From positions 620,001-684,000 of the forward strand of contig NZ_FOKC01000001.1 in NCBI RefSeq assembly GCF_900112035.1: 64,000 nt of DNA, given 5' to 3'. Positions 53,356 through 62,603 of this stretch are shown here, piece after piece. How positions within the stretch are numbered: the stretch's first letter is position 1; each line of letters opens with the position of its first letter. The position numbers and the translations under genes are program-made. The stretch is from Nocardioides alpinus. GTDB taxonomy: Bacteria > Actinomycetota > Actinomycetes > Propionibacteriales > Nocardioidaceae. The notes beneath the pieces were generated by a model. That model was not told the origin of the DNA, ran no database searches, and was given only the letters and a program-made list of their open reading frames with translations.

Positions 53356-54351
53356 ATGTCGTCAGCACCGGTTGCAGCACTCATCGTCGTGCTCACCCTC
53401 GCTGCCGTGCTGCTGACCAGCGGAGTCGCGAAGCTGCGCGACCCCCGCGCCACCCGCGATGCCTTCGACGCGCTGAAGGTGCCGACGGTCGTCGCTCCCG
53501 ACGTGTCAGCGAGGGCGCTTCCGTGGGTCGAGATCGCGCTGGCGATCCTCCTGCTCGTCACGCCAGCGGGCTGGCTGTTTCCCGTGTCGGCAGTCCTCGT
53601 CCTGCTGATGCTCGCCTACACCGGGATCGTCGCCCGCGCGCTCGGCTTCGACGAGCCCGTGGCCTGCTCGTGCTTCGGCTCCCTGGGGCGGCACGAGATC
53701 GACCGCACGACGCTGGCGCGCAACGTGCTGCTCACCGCCCTCGCGGCAGCAGTCGTCTGGTTCGCCCTCGACGGCGGATCGACGCCTTCCGCTCTCGCTG
53801 ATCTCGACGGCGCCGGGTGGTGGGCCCTGGCTGCGGCGACCGCGGCAGCTGCTGTCGCGGTGATGGTGACGGGCGGCGCTTCGAGCGCGGGGCGTTCGCC
53901 TGTGGGCGGCGACGAACTGCTCGACTACGAGCGCCAGCCCATCCCCTACGGAGTGGTGACGCATCACGACGGTCGCGCCTCGACGCTCTCCGAGCTGGCG
54001 CGCACCCAGGCCCGGCTCCTGGTGGTCCTCAACCCGAGCTGCGGTCCGTGCGTCCGCACGGCGGAGAAGCTCGACGGCTGGGCGGCGCAGCTCACCCCGG
54101 CGGTGGGGGTCCTCGCCGTCTACCCGGACGAGCACTCCGCCCTCGCCGCCGGCGAGCACGCACCCGAGCTCGCCGTCTCCGAGCCGGAGCTCAACGTGCG
54201 ACGGCTCTTCTCGGTCGGCACGCCGGCGGCAGTTCTGCTCGGCGCGGACGGGTTCCTGGCCGGCGGTCCGGTCGGCGGCGAGGATGCGGTCGCAGAGTTC
54301 GTCGCCGAGGTGCTGCAGGAGCTGGTCACACACCAGGGCGCCGACGGCTGA
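53356..54351 (+). CDS. MauE/DoxX-like membrane domain fused to thioredoxin-like domain
   Basis: A 331-residue fusion. Residues about 1-170 form a MauE-type membrane domain with four or five helices, SGVAKLRDPRATRDAF and the conserved CSCFGSLGRHEI. Residues about 195-331 form a thioredoxin-like domain with active site CGPC (LVVLNPSCGPCVRTAEKL). It probably passes reducing or oxidising equivalents across the membrane for exported proteins. It stands alone between glycan genes. Confidence 0.83.
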   Translation: MSSAPVAALIVVLTLAAVLLTSGVAKLRDPRATRDAFDALKVPTVVAPDVSARALPWVEIALAILLLVTPAGWLFPVSAVLVLLMLAYTGIVARALGFDEPVACSCFGSLGRHEIDRTTLARNVLLTALAAAVVWFALDGGSTPSALADLDGAGWWALAAATAAAAVAVMVTGGASSAGRSPVGGDELLDYERQPIPYGVVTHHDGRASTLSELARTQARLLVVLNPSCGPCVRTAEKLDGWAAQLTPAVGVLAVYPDEHSALAAGEHAPELAVSEPELNVRRLFSVGTPAAVLLGADGFLAGGPVGGEDAVAEFVAEVLQELVTHQGADG

Positions 54352-54358
54352 GAGAGCG

Positions 54359-55681
54359 TCAGCCTCCTTGGACCCAGTCGCAGCTCAGCAGGGCGAGCCA
54401 CTCGGTGGGAACGTCCGTAGGAGTGAGCTGGACCTCGACCGAGTCGGCGCCCGCTTCGCAGGCGGGCCTCACGTCGTCGATCGACGCGACCCACGTCGGT
54501 CCGTGCGAGTTCCACGAGTCCCCGGTCATGTCGCCCACCGCCGCCAAGCAGAACAGGACGACGGCCGCGACCCGGAGTGCCCGGTGGCGTGCGTGCGACA
54601 CGGCCACGAGCACCGCACTCCCCATGAGCAGCGCAGGGCCGACCGAGTAGCGGGATCCGTTGCCGAGCTGCCAGGGCGGGTCGAGCGTGAGCTGGTCATG
54701 AGGGGCGAACACCAGGGTGGCACCGAGAAGACCCCCGCCGGCGAGGAGCAGCAGCACCAGGAGCACCAACGGCCCGCCGGTCGGCCGGCTCAGGAAGACC
54801 AGTGCGAGCGGAACGAGTCCGGCCAGGACGGCGAGCAGGATCGCTCCATGGATCAGCACCTCTGTGCCGTTCTGGCCGAACTGCGCGACCGCTGGCCCTC
54901 GTACCATCAGCTGCACCACGGCCTCGACCGGTTCGCGGACGTACCACCCGAGATCGGTGGGCCGGGCCGACGGGATCAGCAGGAGCCAGTGGCACACCGC
55001 ACCGAGGGCAACTGCCGCTGCGGGAGCCGCCATCGCCCGCCTGGGTGCGCTGGCGATGCGCCATGCGGCCAGGGGCAGCAGGAGCAGCACCAGGGGGTCG
55101 GACATGGCGCCGACGAAGCCCAGCACCGCAGCGAGGACGGCCAAGCGGCCGCGGAACAGTCCCACGCAGATGAACAGACACCCCGCGTCGAAGAACCAGC
55201 GAAGGTTCGTCAGGTTGCCCAGGACTTCCTGCTGCCCCACCGGGACGAACACGAACAGGAAACCTGCCGCCAATCCCCACGACCGCGTGCGCGCGTAGGG
55301 GACGAGCACCCCGGCGGCGACGATGGCCAAGAGGATCCGGAACAGGCCCGCCGCGGCGCCCACGCAGGGTGCGAACCACGACACCGGGCCGGAGGCGCAG
55401 ACGGCGGTGGAGACCCGAGCGCCGAGATGCTGGTAGCCGGTGTAGGGCGCGAAGATCGACGACCAGCCGTCGCGCACCCACTCCTGGAGGAAGATCGCGC
55501 CGTCCTCCTTGTGCACGTGGAGGAGCTGCCACCCCGTCAGTCGGGGTCCCAGGAGCCAGACAGCGCTTGCCAGCAGGACGGCTCCCCAGACCCAGGGCGC
55601 CACGCGTCCGAGAGACGACCGGCGGTCGAGACCGAAGTGCGGGACGCGCACGGCCCCGACGGAGGGGGGCGCCAGCCTCAC
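54359..55681 (-). CDS. Polytopic membrane protein, GT-C-like
   Basis: A 440-residue protein with about eleven membrane helices. An acidic external motif early on (HKEDGAIFLQEWVRDGWSSIF, then GYQHLGAR) resembles GT-C polyprenyl-dependent glycosyltransferases of actinobacterial glycan loci. A C-terminal external tail contains paired Cys. The GTG at 55681 overlaps the WbqC gene's stop by 4 bases, and the gene ends a three-gene run (PIG-L, WbqC, this). Confidence 0.65.
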   Translation of the reverse strand: MRLAPPSVGAVRVPHFGLDRRSSLGRVAPWVWGAVLLASAVWLLGPRLTGWQLLHVHKEDGAIFLQEWVRDGWSSIFAPYTGYQHLGARVSTAVCASGPVSWFAPCVGAAAGLFRILLAIVAAGVLVPYARTRSWGLAAGFLFVFVPVGQQEVLGNLTNLRWFFDAGCLFICVGLFRGRLAVLAAVLGFVGAMSDPLVLLLLPLAAWRIASAPRRAMAAPAAAVALGAVCHWLLLIPSARPTDLGWYVREPVEAVVQLMVRGPAVAQFGQNGTEVLIHGAILLAVLAGLVPLALVFLSRPTGGPLVLLVLLLLAGGGLLGATLVFAPHDQLTLDPPWQLGNGSRYSVGPALLMGSAVLVAVSHARHRALRVAAVVLFCLAAVGDMTGDSWNSHGPTWVASIDDVRPACEAGADSVEVQLTPTDVPTEWLALLSCDWVQGG

Positions 55682-56319
55682 GGCGCCTGTTTCAGGACGA
55701 GCTCCATGGGTGCTTCTTCATCCATGAGCAGGTCCACGATCGAGTCCCCGGTCGTGACGCGGTGCGTCGACCACAGCAGCTCGAGACCTGCCTCCGCGAA
55801 TCGACCCTCCGGGTCGTCGCCCATGTAGGCACGACCACCCTGGCCGGCGAGGTACGACGTTCCACCCACCATCTGCACCTGCTCGATGAGCCGCTCGGTG
55901 CCTGCCCTCGCAGGAGGCTCCGTGACGACCAGCGGGGTGGTGATGCCGAGCATGCTCCTCACGATCTCGATCATGGCCACGTTGACCTCATGGAGCAGCC
56001 GACCCTCGCAGTCGAGGATCTGCTCGGTGAGCTCGTTGCCGCGAGTGCTGAAGTACGTCGAACCGGCGTACCTCCCCTGGATCACGTCGACGATGCGGCG
56101 TTGCCACCCGTCGGCGACCTCGACGGTGTTGATCGGCACCATCGACGGCCTGCCCACGAGCTGGTGCGAGCACCACGTGCCCCGCATCGTCACTCGACGC
56201 TGGTAGCCATGCTTCTGGAACTGGTCGTGCACGGAGAGCACGAACACGTCGCTCGTCGCCATCTTGAACCAGAAGCCCGAGTAGGGGAGCAGGTCCGGCT
56301 GATGGATGGTGACCTTCAC
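55678..56319 (-). CDS. WbqC-family protein
   Basis: A 213-residue protein matching the WbqC-like family: VTIHQPDLLPYSGFWFKMATSDVFV opening, FQKHGYQRRVTMRG, and a C-terminal TSYLAGQGGRAYM with later catalytic-like residues. WbqC proteins occur in O-antigen and glycan clusters and are linked to amino-sugar acylation or glycine transfer. The GTG at 56319 overlaps the PIG-L gene stop by 4 bases, so the two steps are probably consecutive on one sugar. Confidence 0.83.
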   Translation of the reverse strand: MKVTIHQPDLLPYSGFWFKMATSDVFVLSVHDQFQKHGYQRRVTMRGTWCSHQLVGRPSMVPINTVEVADGWQRRIVDVIQGRYAGSTYFSTRGNELTEQILDCEGRLLHEVNVAMIEIVRSMLGITTPLVVTEPPARAGTERLIEQVQMVGGTSYLAGQGGRAYMGDDPEGRFAEAGLELLWSTHRVTTGDSIVDLLMDEEAPMELVLKQAP

Positions 56320-56936
56320 CGGCGCACCTGGCGCACGAGGGCGTACTGCTCGGCGAAGTCGACCTTGCGCATGTGACCCACTGTCGCGGCGATCTCCTTG
56401 ATGCTGTTCATCGGGTGAGCGCCGCCCGGATTCTCCGAGACGTAGGCGTCGCACGCGGCAGCCTTCATGTCGGCCTGATCCTCGGTGAGCGCCTCGAAGA
56501 CGTTCCACCGCAGGTCGGAGGGATAGAGGTTCACGTCGTAGACGGCGATGTCGTAGACGAGCACCGAGTTCGGGACCCAGTGACCTGCGGACATCGAGAG
56601 ACGCGCAGACCGCATGCCCGCCTCGTAGACGCCGATGTGGTCCTGGTGGAGCGAGGGGAACGGAAGGTAGACCTCCTCAGGCTTCACGTCCGCCATCACG
56701 ACATCGAGCTGGTGCACCAGGTCGGTCATGTGCTGCTGGGTGGTGCCGTCGTCGAAGTCGAGGCAGCGGGAGTCGGAGACGCCGAGGACGTCCATCGCTC
56801 TCCTGTGCTCACTGCGTCGGGTCTCGCCACTCTGGGTGACGACCACGACCGTTGCGTCTTCCGGGTACTTGGCGAGCAGCCCGCCACAGCCCAGCGACTC
56901 ATCGTCCATGTGCGGGGCGATCACCAAGCGGCGCAT
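56316..56936 (-). CDS. PIG-L/LmbE-family deacetylase
   Basis: A 206-residue zinc-dependent N-acetyl-sugar deacetylase with the metal and catalytic motif APHMDDESLGCGG near the N-terminus and the second metal-binding site LHQDHIGVYEAG. It would expose an amine on a sugar, which fits the coupled WbqC protein acting next. The ATG at 56936 has an AAGGA site 8 bases upstream. It is first in the three-gene run and divergent from the methyltransferase at 57041. Confidence 0.87.
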   Translation of the reverse strand: MRRLVIAPHMDDESLGCGGLLAKYPEDATVVVVTQSGETRRSEHRRAMDVLGVSDSRCLDFDDGTTQQHMTDLVHQLDVVMADVKPEEVYLPFPSLHQDHIGVYEAGMRSARLSMSAGHWVPNSVLVYDIAVYDVNLYPSDLRWNVFEALTEDQADMKAAACDAYVSENPGGAHPMNSIKEIAATVGHMRKVDFAEQYALVRQVRR

Positions 56937-57040
56937 GCAGCATCCTTCTTCTGACGGTTGATGCAGGACTCTAGTGGCGGCCCGAGTCGAATCCACTCAG
57001 TCCCACGCGCGGCCCACAGTTGCGAAGTAGGCTCTCGGGG

Positions 57041-57808
57041 ATGCCTCTTGACGAGAACAACCGCACGGTCTACGAGGATCCGCGGATCGTCCGCGCCTAT
57101 CAGCAAGCGTCCTCGATCAGCCCGGCCGAGCTCGCCATCTTCGAGCCTCTGACAGAGCGGTTGCGAGCTGCAGCGCTCCTGGACATCGGGATCGGAGCCG
57201 GCCGCACGACGGCCTACCTGGGCGCGAAGGTGTCGCGCTACGTCGGCGTCGACTACTCGCGCGCTCTCGTGGAGGCTGCCCGAACGAGGCACCCCGGAGC
57301 GGACATCCAGTGGTGCGATGCCCGACAGATGCACGCGTTCGCCGATGGAAGCTTCGACGTCGCCAACTTCAGCTTCAACGGGATCGACTACGTCGATCAC
57401 CCCGACCGCCTGCAGATACTGGGCGAAGTTCGTCGCGTCCTCAGACCCGGTGGCGTCTGGACCTTCTCGAGCCACAATCGTGACTACGCAAGACGAGGCC
57501 TCCTCCCGTGGCAAGGTCGGTTCAGGCCGGGACGCGTCATGGCGCGCAAGAGTCTCGAAGCAATCCGGGCGCACAAGAACTGGCGACACCTGCGGGGCGA
57601 GCAGGTCGAGACGACGGACTTCGCGTTGGTCAACGACGAAGCGCACGGCTACTCGATGCTGACCTACTACGTCACCCCACACGAACAGGTGCGCCAGCTC
57701 GCCGCTTCCGGCTTCGGGGACGTGCTGGTGTACGACCAGTGGGGGTCACCGCTCGAGGGCTCGTCCCCTGCGTCGATGTGGCTGCACTACGTGTCCCGGC
57801 GTTTGTGA
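57041..57808 (+). CDS. Class I SAM-dependent methyltransferase
   Basis: A 255-residue methyltransferase with motif I LLDIGIGAGRTTAYLG, then YVGVDYSRALVEAAR, SFDVANFSFNGIDYV and VRRVLRPGGVWTFSSHN. The domain is Methyltransf_11/25-like. A glycan or lipid substrate is suggested by position. The ATG at 57041 (MPLDENNRTVYEDPRIV) is preferred over an upstream GTG. Its 3' end overlaps the convergent GT gene by 22 bases. Confidence 0.85.
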   Translation: MPLDENNRTVYEDPRIVRAYQQASSISPAELAIFEPLTERLRAAALLDIGIGAGRTTAYLGAKVSRYVGVDYSRALVEAARTRHPGADIQWCDARQMHAFADGSFDVANFSFNGIDYVDHPDRLQILGEVRRVLRPGGVWTFSSHNRDYARRGLLPWQGRFRPGRVMARKSLEAIRAHKNWRHLRGEQVETTDFALVNDEAHGYSMLTYYVTPHEQVRQLAASGFGDVLVYDQWGSPLEGSSPASMWLHYVSRRL

Positions 57809-58692
57809 GCCGACCACACCGTGCGCGTCAGTGCGCGGCGTGCTGCCCAGTCGCGGAGCGGCGAAGTCTCACGCCCCAGCAGGCCGCGCACCACCTCGGT
57901 GATCAGGTTGACCAGCGACGAGACCTCGACAGCGATGCGCAACCGGCGCTTCCAGCCCCACTTCTCGGCGTAGTTCAACCACGACTCGAGCTGCCAGCGT
58001 TCGCGGTGCGAGGGGGCCGACGAGGCGAACCCGATGTGCTCCGCCACCACAGCGCCCACGTAGACGGCGCGTACGCCACGTGCGGCGAGCCGCTTCTGCA
58101 GGTCCACCTCTTCGAGGTACATGTGGAACCGCTCATCGAACCCTCCGACTGCGCGGAACTCCTCCGTCGGCAGCAGCATGGCTGCACCGGACACCCAGTC
58201 GGTGGCGTACGTCTGCTCCGGGTTGTCGGGCCGGTCCTCGCCGATCAGCTTCGAGACACTCCCCCACGTGCGGCGGTTGCCCACCACGTTCACGCGCTGG
58301 GCCAGCACGTGCCTCCACGTCGGGAAGGTGAAGGTCGACGCCCCCACGTGGCCGTAGGTCACCACGCGCGGCGCCACCACAGCCGGGAGGAAAGGTCGCG
58401 CCGCCGCCAGGTAGGACGCCAGAAAGTCGTCAGTCACCACGAGGTCGCTGTTGAGGATCGCCACCAGATCTGTCTGCACCTCGGCGACCCCGGCGTTCAC
58501 GGTGGCGCCGAAGCCAGCGTTGACCTCCCGACGTATGACGGTTGCTCCGTCGATGTCCGCCAGGGGTTCGGGAGACGCATCGTCGACAACGATGATCGGC
58601 GCACCCTGGGGCGCCAGGCTGGCCACCAGCGCCCGGGTCGGTCCGGGGTCACCGTAGTGCGGGATCACGACGGAGAGCCCAGGCGTCAGCAC
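57787..58692 (-). CDS. Family 2 glycosyltransferase (rhamnosyltransferase-like)
   Basis: A 301-residue GT-A enzyme: LSVVIPHYGDPGPTRALVASL, IIVVDDASPEPLAD, the NAGFGATVNAGV segment, the NSDLVV metal site, and GGFDERFHMYLEEVDLQKRLAARG, typical of rhamnosyl- and galactofuranosyl-type transferases. It is clearly paralogous to the GT at 62587. The GTG at 58692 shares one base with the TAG of the upstream GT25 gene, so they form one operon. Confidence 0.88.
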   Translation of the reverse strand: MLTPGLSVVIPHYGDPGPTRALVASLAPQGAPIIVVDDASPEPLADIDGATVIRREVNAGFGATVNAGVAEVQTDLVAILNSDLVVTDDFLASYLAAARPFLPAVVAPRVVTYGHVGASTFTFPTWRHVLAQRVNVVGNRRTWGSVSKLIGEDRPDNPEQTYATDWVSGAAMLLPTEEFRAVGGFDERFHMYLEEVDLQKRLAARGVRAVYVGAVVAEHIGFASSAPSHRERWQLESWLNYAEKWGWKRRLRIAVEVSSLVNLITEVVRGLLGRETSPLRDWAARRALTRTVWSAHKRRDT

Positions 58693-59678
58693 TAGGGCAC
58701 TCCCGGACGAGCGAGGTGCCTCAAGCGGGCCGGCATCCGAGGGACCGCGTCGTTCCACGACGCCCTGGCTCGTCGGCTCAACGCCGACTGACGAACGCTC
58801 CAGGGCAGCCGGGAGGACAGGTCGCGACCGGTCAGCCACGCCTGCTTGCGCAGGTGGAGACCACGACTGGTGGCCTGGCTGCGCATCCGTCGTATGACGT
58901 CCGTGTCGGTGGTGTCGCTCGATCCGAGCACTCTGCCCGTTCCCGTGATGACGCTCTCCTGGTTGGCGGACTCCCAGATCAGGCTGGGCCGCACCTGGCA
59001 CACACGGAGCCCGTGGTTCCCGATCACGCGGTAGTCGTCGGCCACCCTGGTCAACAGGCCCTCTTCCAGGCGGGCCAAGTGTCGGGCAGCGCGCTTCCGG
59101 ACGAGGTAACCCACGGTCAGCATCCAGGCTTCGGGGGAGGTGTAACCCACGCGGAACCCGCCCGTGGCGTTGCTCCGTGCCCACGGAGACATCGGATAGA
59201 GCCTCTCCATGAGCAGGCTTCCTTCCGGTTCGGCGATGCCCAGCCTGCTGGCAGAGCCGTGGTGCAGGGGCATGACGTCGAACGGTTGTTCCAGCAGCCA
59301 GGGCAGGAGCATCTCGAGATCCTCGTGGAGGACAGCGTCATCCTCGACGACGAGCACGGCATCCAGGTCACTGAGGGCAGACAGTGACGCGATGTGCTTC
59401 ATGACCTCTCGGTGACTGAGTGCACAACCCACCTCCCCGGGCGCAAGGTCTCGTGCGTACCGGGAGCGCAGCACTGCGCCATCGACCCGGCCGGCCACCT
59501 CCACCGGAGTTTCGCGACGGAGGTCGACGCCGTCGAACACCTCGAATCGGTGTCCGCCGGGTTGGTCGCGGAACTCCTGCATGCGTGGGCCGTCACGGTC
59601 GACGGTGACGACGAACCGGTGGTCGATGCCCGTGCCCCGTCGGTCCTGGCCCCTTGGCGCACCGTCACTCACAGCCAC
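58692..59678 (-). CDS. Family 25 glycosyltransferase (LPS biosynthesis-type)
   Basis: A protein of about 328 residues. RYARDLAPGEVGCALSHREVMKHI and DLDAVLVVEDDAVLHEDL are the diagnostic GT25 blocks, the latter holding the metal-binding acidic cluster. GT25 enzymes add galactose or glucose to surface glycans. The GTG at 59678 has an AAGGAG site 5 bases upstream; the frame stays open to 59711. It is transcribed together with the GT2 gene after it. Confidence 0.83.
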   Translation of the reverse strand: MAVSDGAPRGQDRRGTGIDHRFVVTVDRDGPRMQEFRDQPGGHRFEVFDGVDLRRETPVEVAGRVDGAVLRSRYARDLAPGEVGCALSHREVMKHIASLSALSDLDAVLVVEDDAVLHEDLEMLLPWLLEQPFDVMPLHHGSASRLGIAEPEGSLLMERLYPMSPWARSNATGGFRVGYTSPEAWMLTVGYLVRKRAARHLARLEEGLLTRVADDYRVIGNHGLRVCQVRPSLIWESANQESVITGTGRVLGSSDTTDTDVIRRMRSQATSRGLHLRKQAWLTGRDLSSRLPWSVRQSALSRRARASWNDAVPRMPARLRHLARPGVP

Positions 59679-59837
59679 GCCTGCTCCTTCTCGCGTCACG
59701 GTCGTCCTCACTCGCCCGCAGCGCGCCGCTCGTCAGGTGGACGCCGCACCGCGAAGTCGCGGCGGAGGGAGCAGGCAAGGGCATGCGCCCATGATGTCGC
59801 ACCGCCCGGACTTCCACTCACGGCTACGCTCGCGACC

Positions 59838-60674
59838 ATGACCGGCCAGGACATTGCCATCGTCTCCGGTTGCGACCGAATTCGCTACGCGTCCTACGTC
59901 GGACAGCAGCTCTACGCCCGACGGCACGGATTCGGCTATCACCTCGAGCTGGCTCCGTTCGACGGGTTCTCCGGCTACTGGCACAAGGTCGCCGCACTGC
60001 GAGCACACCTTGCCGACCACGACTGGGTGGTCTGGTTCGACGACGACGCCTTCGTCACCGACCTCGACTCGACGTTCCTTCGGGACGCGCTCGAGGACGC
60101 CGAGCGAGCAGGTGCGTGGCTGGCGATCGCGCCCAGCTGCGACGACGAGCTCAACGGAGCGTGGGCGGCCTACAACACCGGAGTGTTCGCGCTGCGCAAC
60201 GGCCCCCACGCCCACGCGCTGCTCGACGCCATGTCAGCGGCACCGATGGCTGACATCGAGGCATGGTGGGACAGCGACCGGCTCGGCGTCTTCACCCACG
60301 GCGACCAGGATGCACTCGTCTGGTTCGTCGAGTCGAGCTCGCTCGAGAGCTCAGTCCACTGGGTGGATCCGCTCGGTTGGAACGCTCGCCCGTGGCACTT
60401 CAGCGGGAGCATCGCCGATCCTCCTGTGTGCCACTTCCCCGGGCACCCCGACAAGTCGCTGGCGATAGCTGAGCTCGCTCGCCGCCTGGGGACCGACGAG
60501 ACACTCGTGCGTCCGCGTGGACACACCAAGAAGTACGACGGGGTACACGCGCAGGTGCCTTCCATCGGACCTGTCGCCGAGCAGCTTCGGAGGACTTCCA
60601 TCATCTTCCGCCGGTTCGTGCGTCGCGTGCGGCGCAAGGCGGGATGGATCCGCGCGAACCGGAGCTGGTCCTGA
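59838..60674 (+). CDS. GT34/GT77-like nucleotide-sugar glycosyltransferase
   Basis: A 278-residue soluble enzyme. VVWFDDDAFVTDLDS is a DxD metal and nucleotide-sugar site, followed by YNTGVFALRNGPHA and FTHGDQDALVWF, the order seen in galactosyltransferase-like GT34/GT77 families. A basic C-terminus (RRFVRRVRRKAGW) may hold it at the membrane. The ATG at 59838 is divergent from the GT25 gene with a 159-base gap. Confidence 0.72.
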   Translation: MTGQDIAIVSGCDRIRYASYVGQQLYARRHGFGYHLELAPFDGFSGYWHKVAALRAHLADHDWVVWFDDDAFVTDLDSTFLRDALEDAERAGAWLAIAPSCDDELNGAWAAYNTGVFALRNGPHAHALLDAMSAAPMADIEAWWDSDRLGVFTHGDQDALVWFVESSSLESSVHWVDPLGWNARPWHFSGSIADPPVCHFPGHPDKSLAIAELARRLGTDETLVRPRGHTKKYDGVHAQVPSIGPVAEQLRRTSIIFRRFVRRVRRKAGWIRANRSWS

Positions 60675-60740
60675 TTCGTTGCTCGCACCTGCGGCTTCCT
60701 TTCGCCTCCCTCGGCGACGCGTGGATGCGAGGATGACCGC

Positions 60741-62603
60741 ATGTCTGTGACCAGAAGGGCCACTCGGGTGGCCGCACGGGCGTTGGGCTTCCCGCCCGGC
60801 ATCGGCGAGCTGCTGCCGCCGGCCATGCGAGCCAGGCTCACCTTCTCGCTCCTCGGATCGATGGCTCTGTCGATGCTCGACATGCTCGGCGTGCTGACGA
60901 TGCTCCCGCTGATGCAGTTCATCACCGGTCAGGATCGTGACTCCGGCGCGCTCGGCATCGTCTACCGAGCAACGGGGCGCCCTGACGACGGCACGCTGGT
61001 GGTCGTCCTGTCCCTGATCATCGCGGGTGCCTTCATCGCCAAGGACGTCTTCTCCTTGGTCTTCCGCCGGTGGCAGCTCCAGTTCTTGGCCACGCAGTCG
61101 GTCGACGTGTCCACCACGATGCTGCGCAACTACCTCGTGGGCCCCTACCACTGGCACCTCGCGAAGAACATCAACGACAAGCTGTGGCTCACCGAGTACG
61201 GCGTGTCCAGCGGGTTCGCCGGCGGCATCTCGGCTGCTCTTGGCGTCCTCGCGGAGATCATCACCATCACGCTGATCGCGGGCTCGCTCTTCTTCGTATC
61301 GCCCCTCATCGCGCTGCTCGCCGTCATCTACTTCGGGCTCAGCGCGTTCGCCATGCAGCGCCTGCTCCGGCCACGCGTGCTGCGTGCCAGTGAGGAGGGC
61401 ATGGCGGCGTCACGCCGGACGTCCTCGGCTGCTCTCCAGTCGCTCGCCGCCGCCAAGGAGATCAAGCTCCGCGGCGCCCACCAGGGCTTCGTCGACTCCT
61501 ACCGGGAGGGTCGGGTCGCAGGAGCGAAAGCCGGCGCCGACCAGGCGTTCCTGACCGAGATCCCCAAGTACCTCCTCGAGATCATCTTCGTCGTCGGCAT
61601 CGGGCTGCTCGCGGGGGTCGCGTCCACCCACTCCGACCCCGGAACCGGCCTGGTCGTTCTTGGTGTCTTCGTGGCAGCCAGCAGCCGACTCCTGCCCAGC
61701 ATCGTGCGCCTGCTGGCCGGCGTGAATGGCCTCCGTGCCGCACGACCCCCGCTGCAGACCGTCATCCGGGAGCTGCACGACCAACGGATGGCACAGGTGG
61801 CGGAGGACCGTACGGTGCGCACCGAGCAGGTCCCGGCGGGCGACATCGCCCTCCGCGGCGTCGAGTTCGCCTACGAGGACCAACCCGACACGCGCGTGCT
61901 CAAGGGCATCGACCTCGACATCCCGCACGGTCAGTCATTCGCCTTCGTCGGGTCCAGCGGCTCCGGCAAGAGCACTCTGGTCGACACCATCCTCGGCCTG
62001 CACAAGCCGACGGCCGGCCACGTGCGCGTCGGAGGAGTCGACATCCGGCACAACATGCCCGGGTGGCAGGACCAGCTCGCCGTGGTGCCTCAAGAGGTCG
62101 TGCTGCTCGACGACACCCTGCGCCGCAACATCATCTTCGACAACGAGCCCGACCAGCAGCGACTGGACGTCGCGCTCGACCGCGCGCAGCTCCTGGAGCT
62201 GGTCAGCGCCCTGCCCAACGGTCTCGACCAGGCCGTCGGCGAGCGCGGGGCGCGGCTGTCCGGAGGACAGCGCCAGCGCATCGGCATCGCTCGCGCGCTC
62301 TACCGCGATCCCTCGGTGCTGGTGCTCGACGAGGCGACGTCAGCGCTGGACAACGACACGGAGCGCCGGTTCACCGACACGATCCGGTCGCTGCGGGGCA
62401 GCATCACCACGATCATCGTGGCCCACCGCCTCTCGACGGTGAGGGAGTGCGACCAGGTGGTGTTCCTCAGCCAGGGCCAGGTGCGCACCATCGGCACCTT
62501 CACCGAGGTCATGCAGCAGGACGCCGAGTTCCGGCACCTCGTGGAGCTCGGGAGCCTGGGGCCCATCGTGACCTCCGAGGACGAACATGAGCACTCCGTC
62601 TGA
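60741..62603 (+). CDS. PglK/MsbA-like ABC flippase
   Basis: A 620-residue full half-transporter: six membrane helices (about 35-310) and an ATPase with Walker A GSSGSGKSTL, signature RLSGGQRQR, Walker B VLVLDEATSALD and switch HRLSTV. AAKEIKLRGAHQGFVDSYREG resembles PglK-type lipid-linked oligosaccharide flippases. In this cluster it is the best candidate for flipping the undecaprenyl-linked glycan. The ATG at 60741 is used, and its end overlaps the next GT by 17 bases. Confidence 0.88.
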   Translation: MSVTRRATRVAARALGFPPGIGELLPPAMRARLTFSLLGSMALSMLDMLGVLTMLPLMQFITGQDRDSGALGIVYRATGRPDDGTLVVVLSLIIAGAFIAKDVFSLVFRRWQLQFLATQSVDVSTTMLRNYLVGPYHWHLAKNINDKLWLTEYGVSSGFAGGISAALGVLAEIITITLIAGSLFFVSPLIALLAVIYFGLSAFAMQRLLRPRVLRASEEGMAASRRTSSAALQSLAAAKEIKLRGAHQGFVDSYREGRVAGAKAGADQAFLTEIPKYLLEIIFVVGIGLLAGVASTHSDPGTGLVVLGVFVAASSRLLPSIVRLLAGVNGLRAARPPLQTVIRELHDQRMAQVAEDRTVRTEQVPAGDIALRGVEFAYEDQPDTRVLKGIDLDIPHGQSFAFVGSSGSGKSTLVDTILGLHKPTAGHVRVGGVDIRHNMPGWQDQLAVVPQEVVLLDDTLRRNIIFDNEPDQQRLDVALDRAQLLELVSALPNGLDQAVGERGARLSGGQRQRIGIARALYRDPSVLVLDEATSALDNDTERRFTDTIRSLRGSITTIIVAHRLSTVRECDQVVFLSQGQVRTIGTFTEVMQQDAEFRHLVELGSLGPIVTSEDEHEHSV

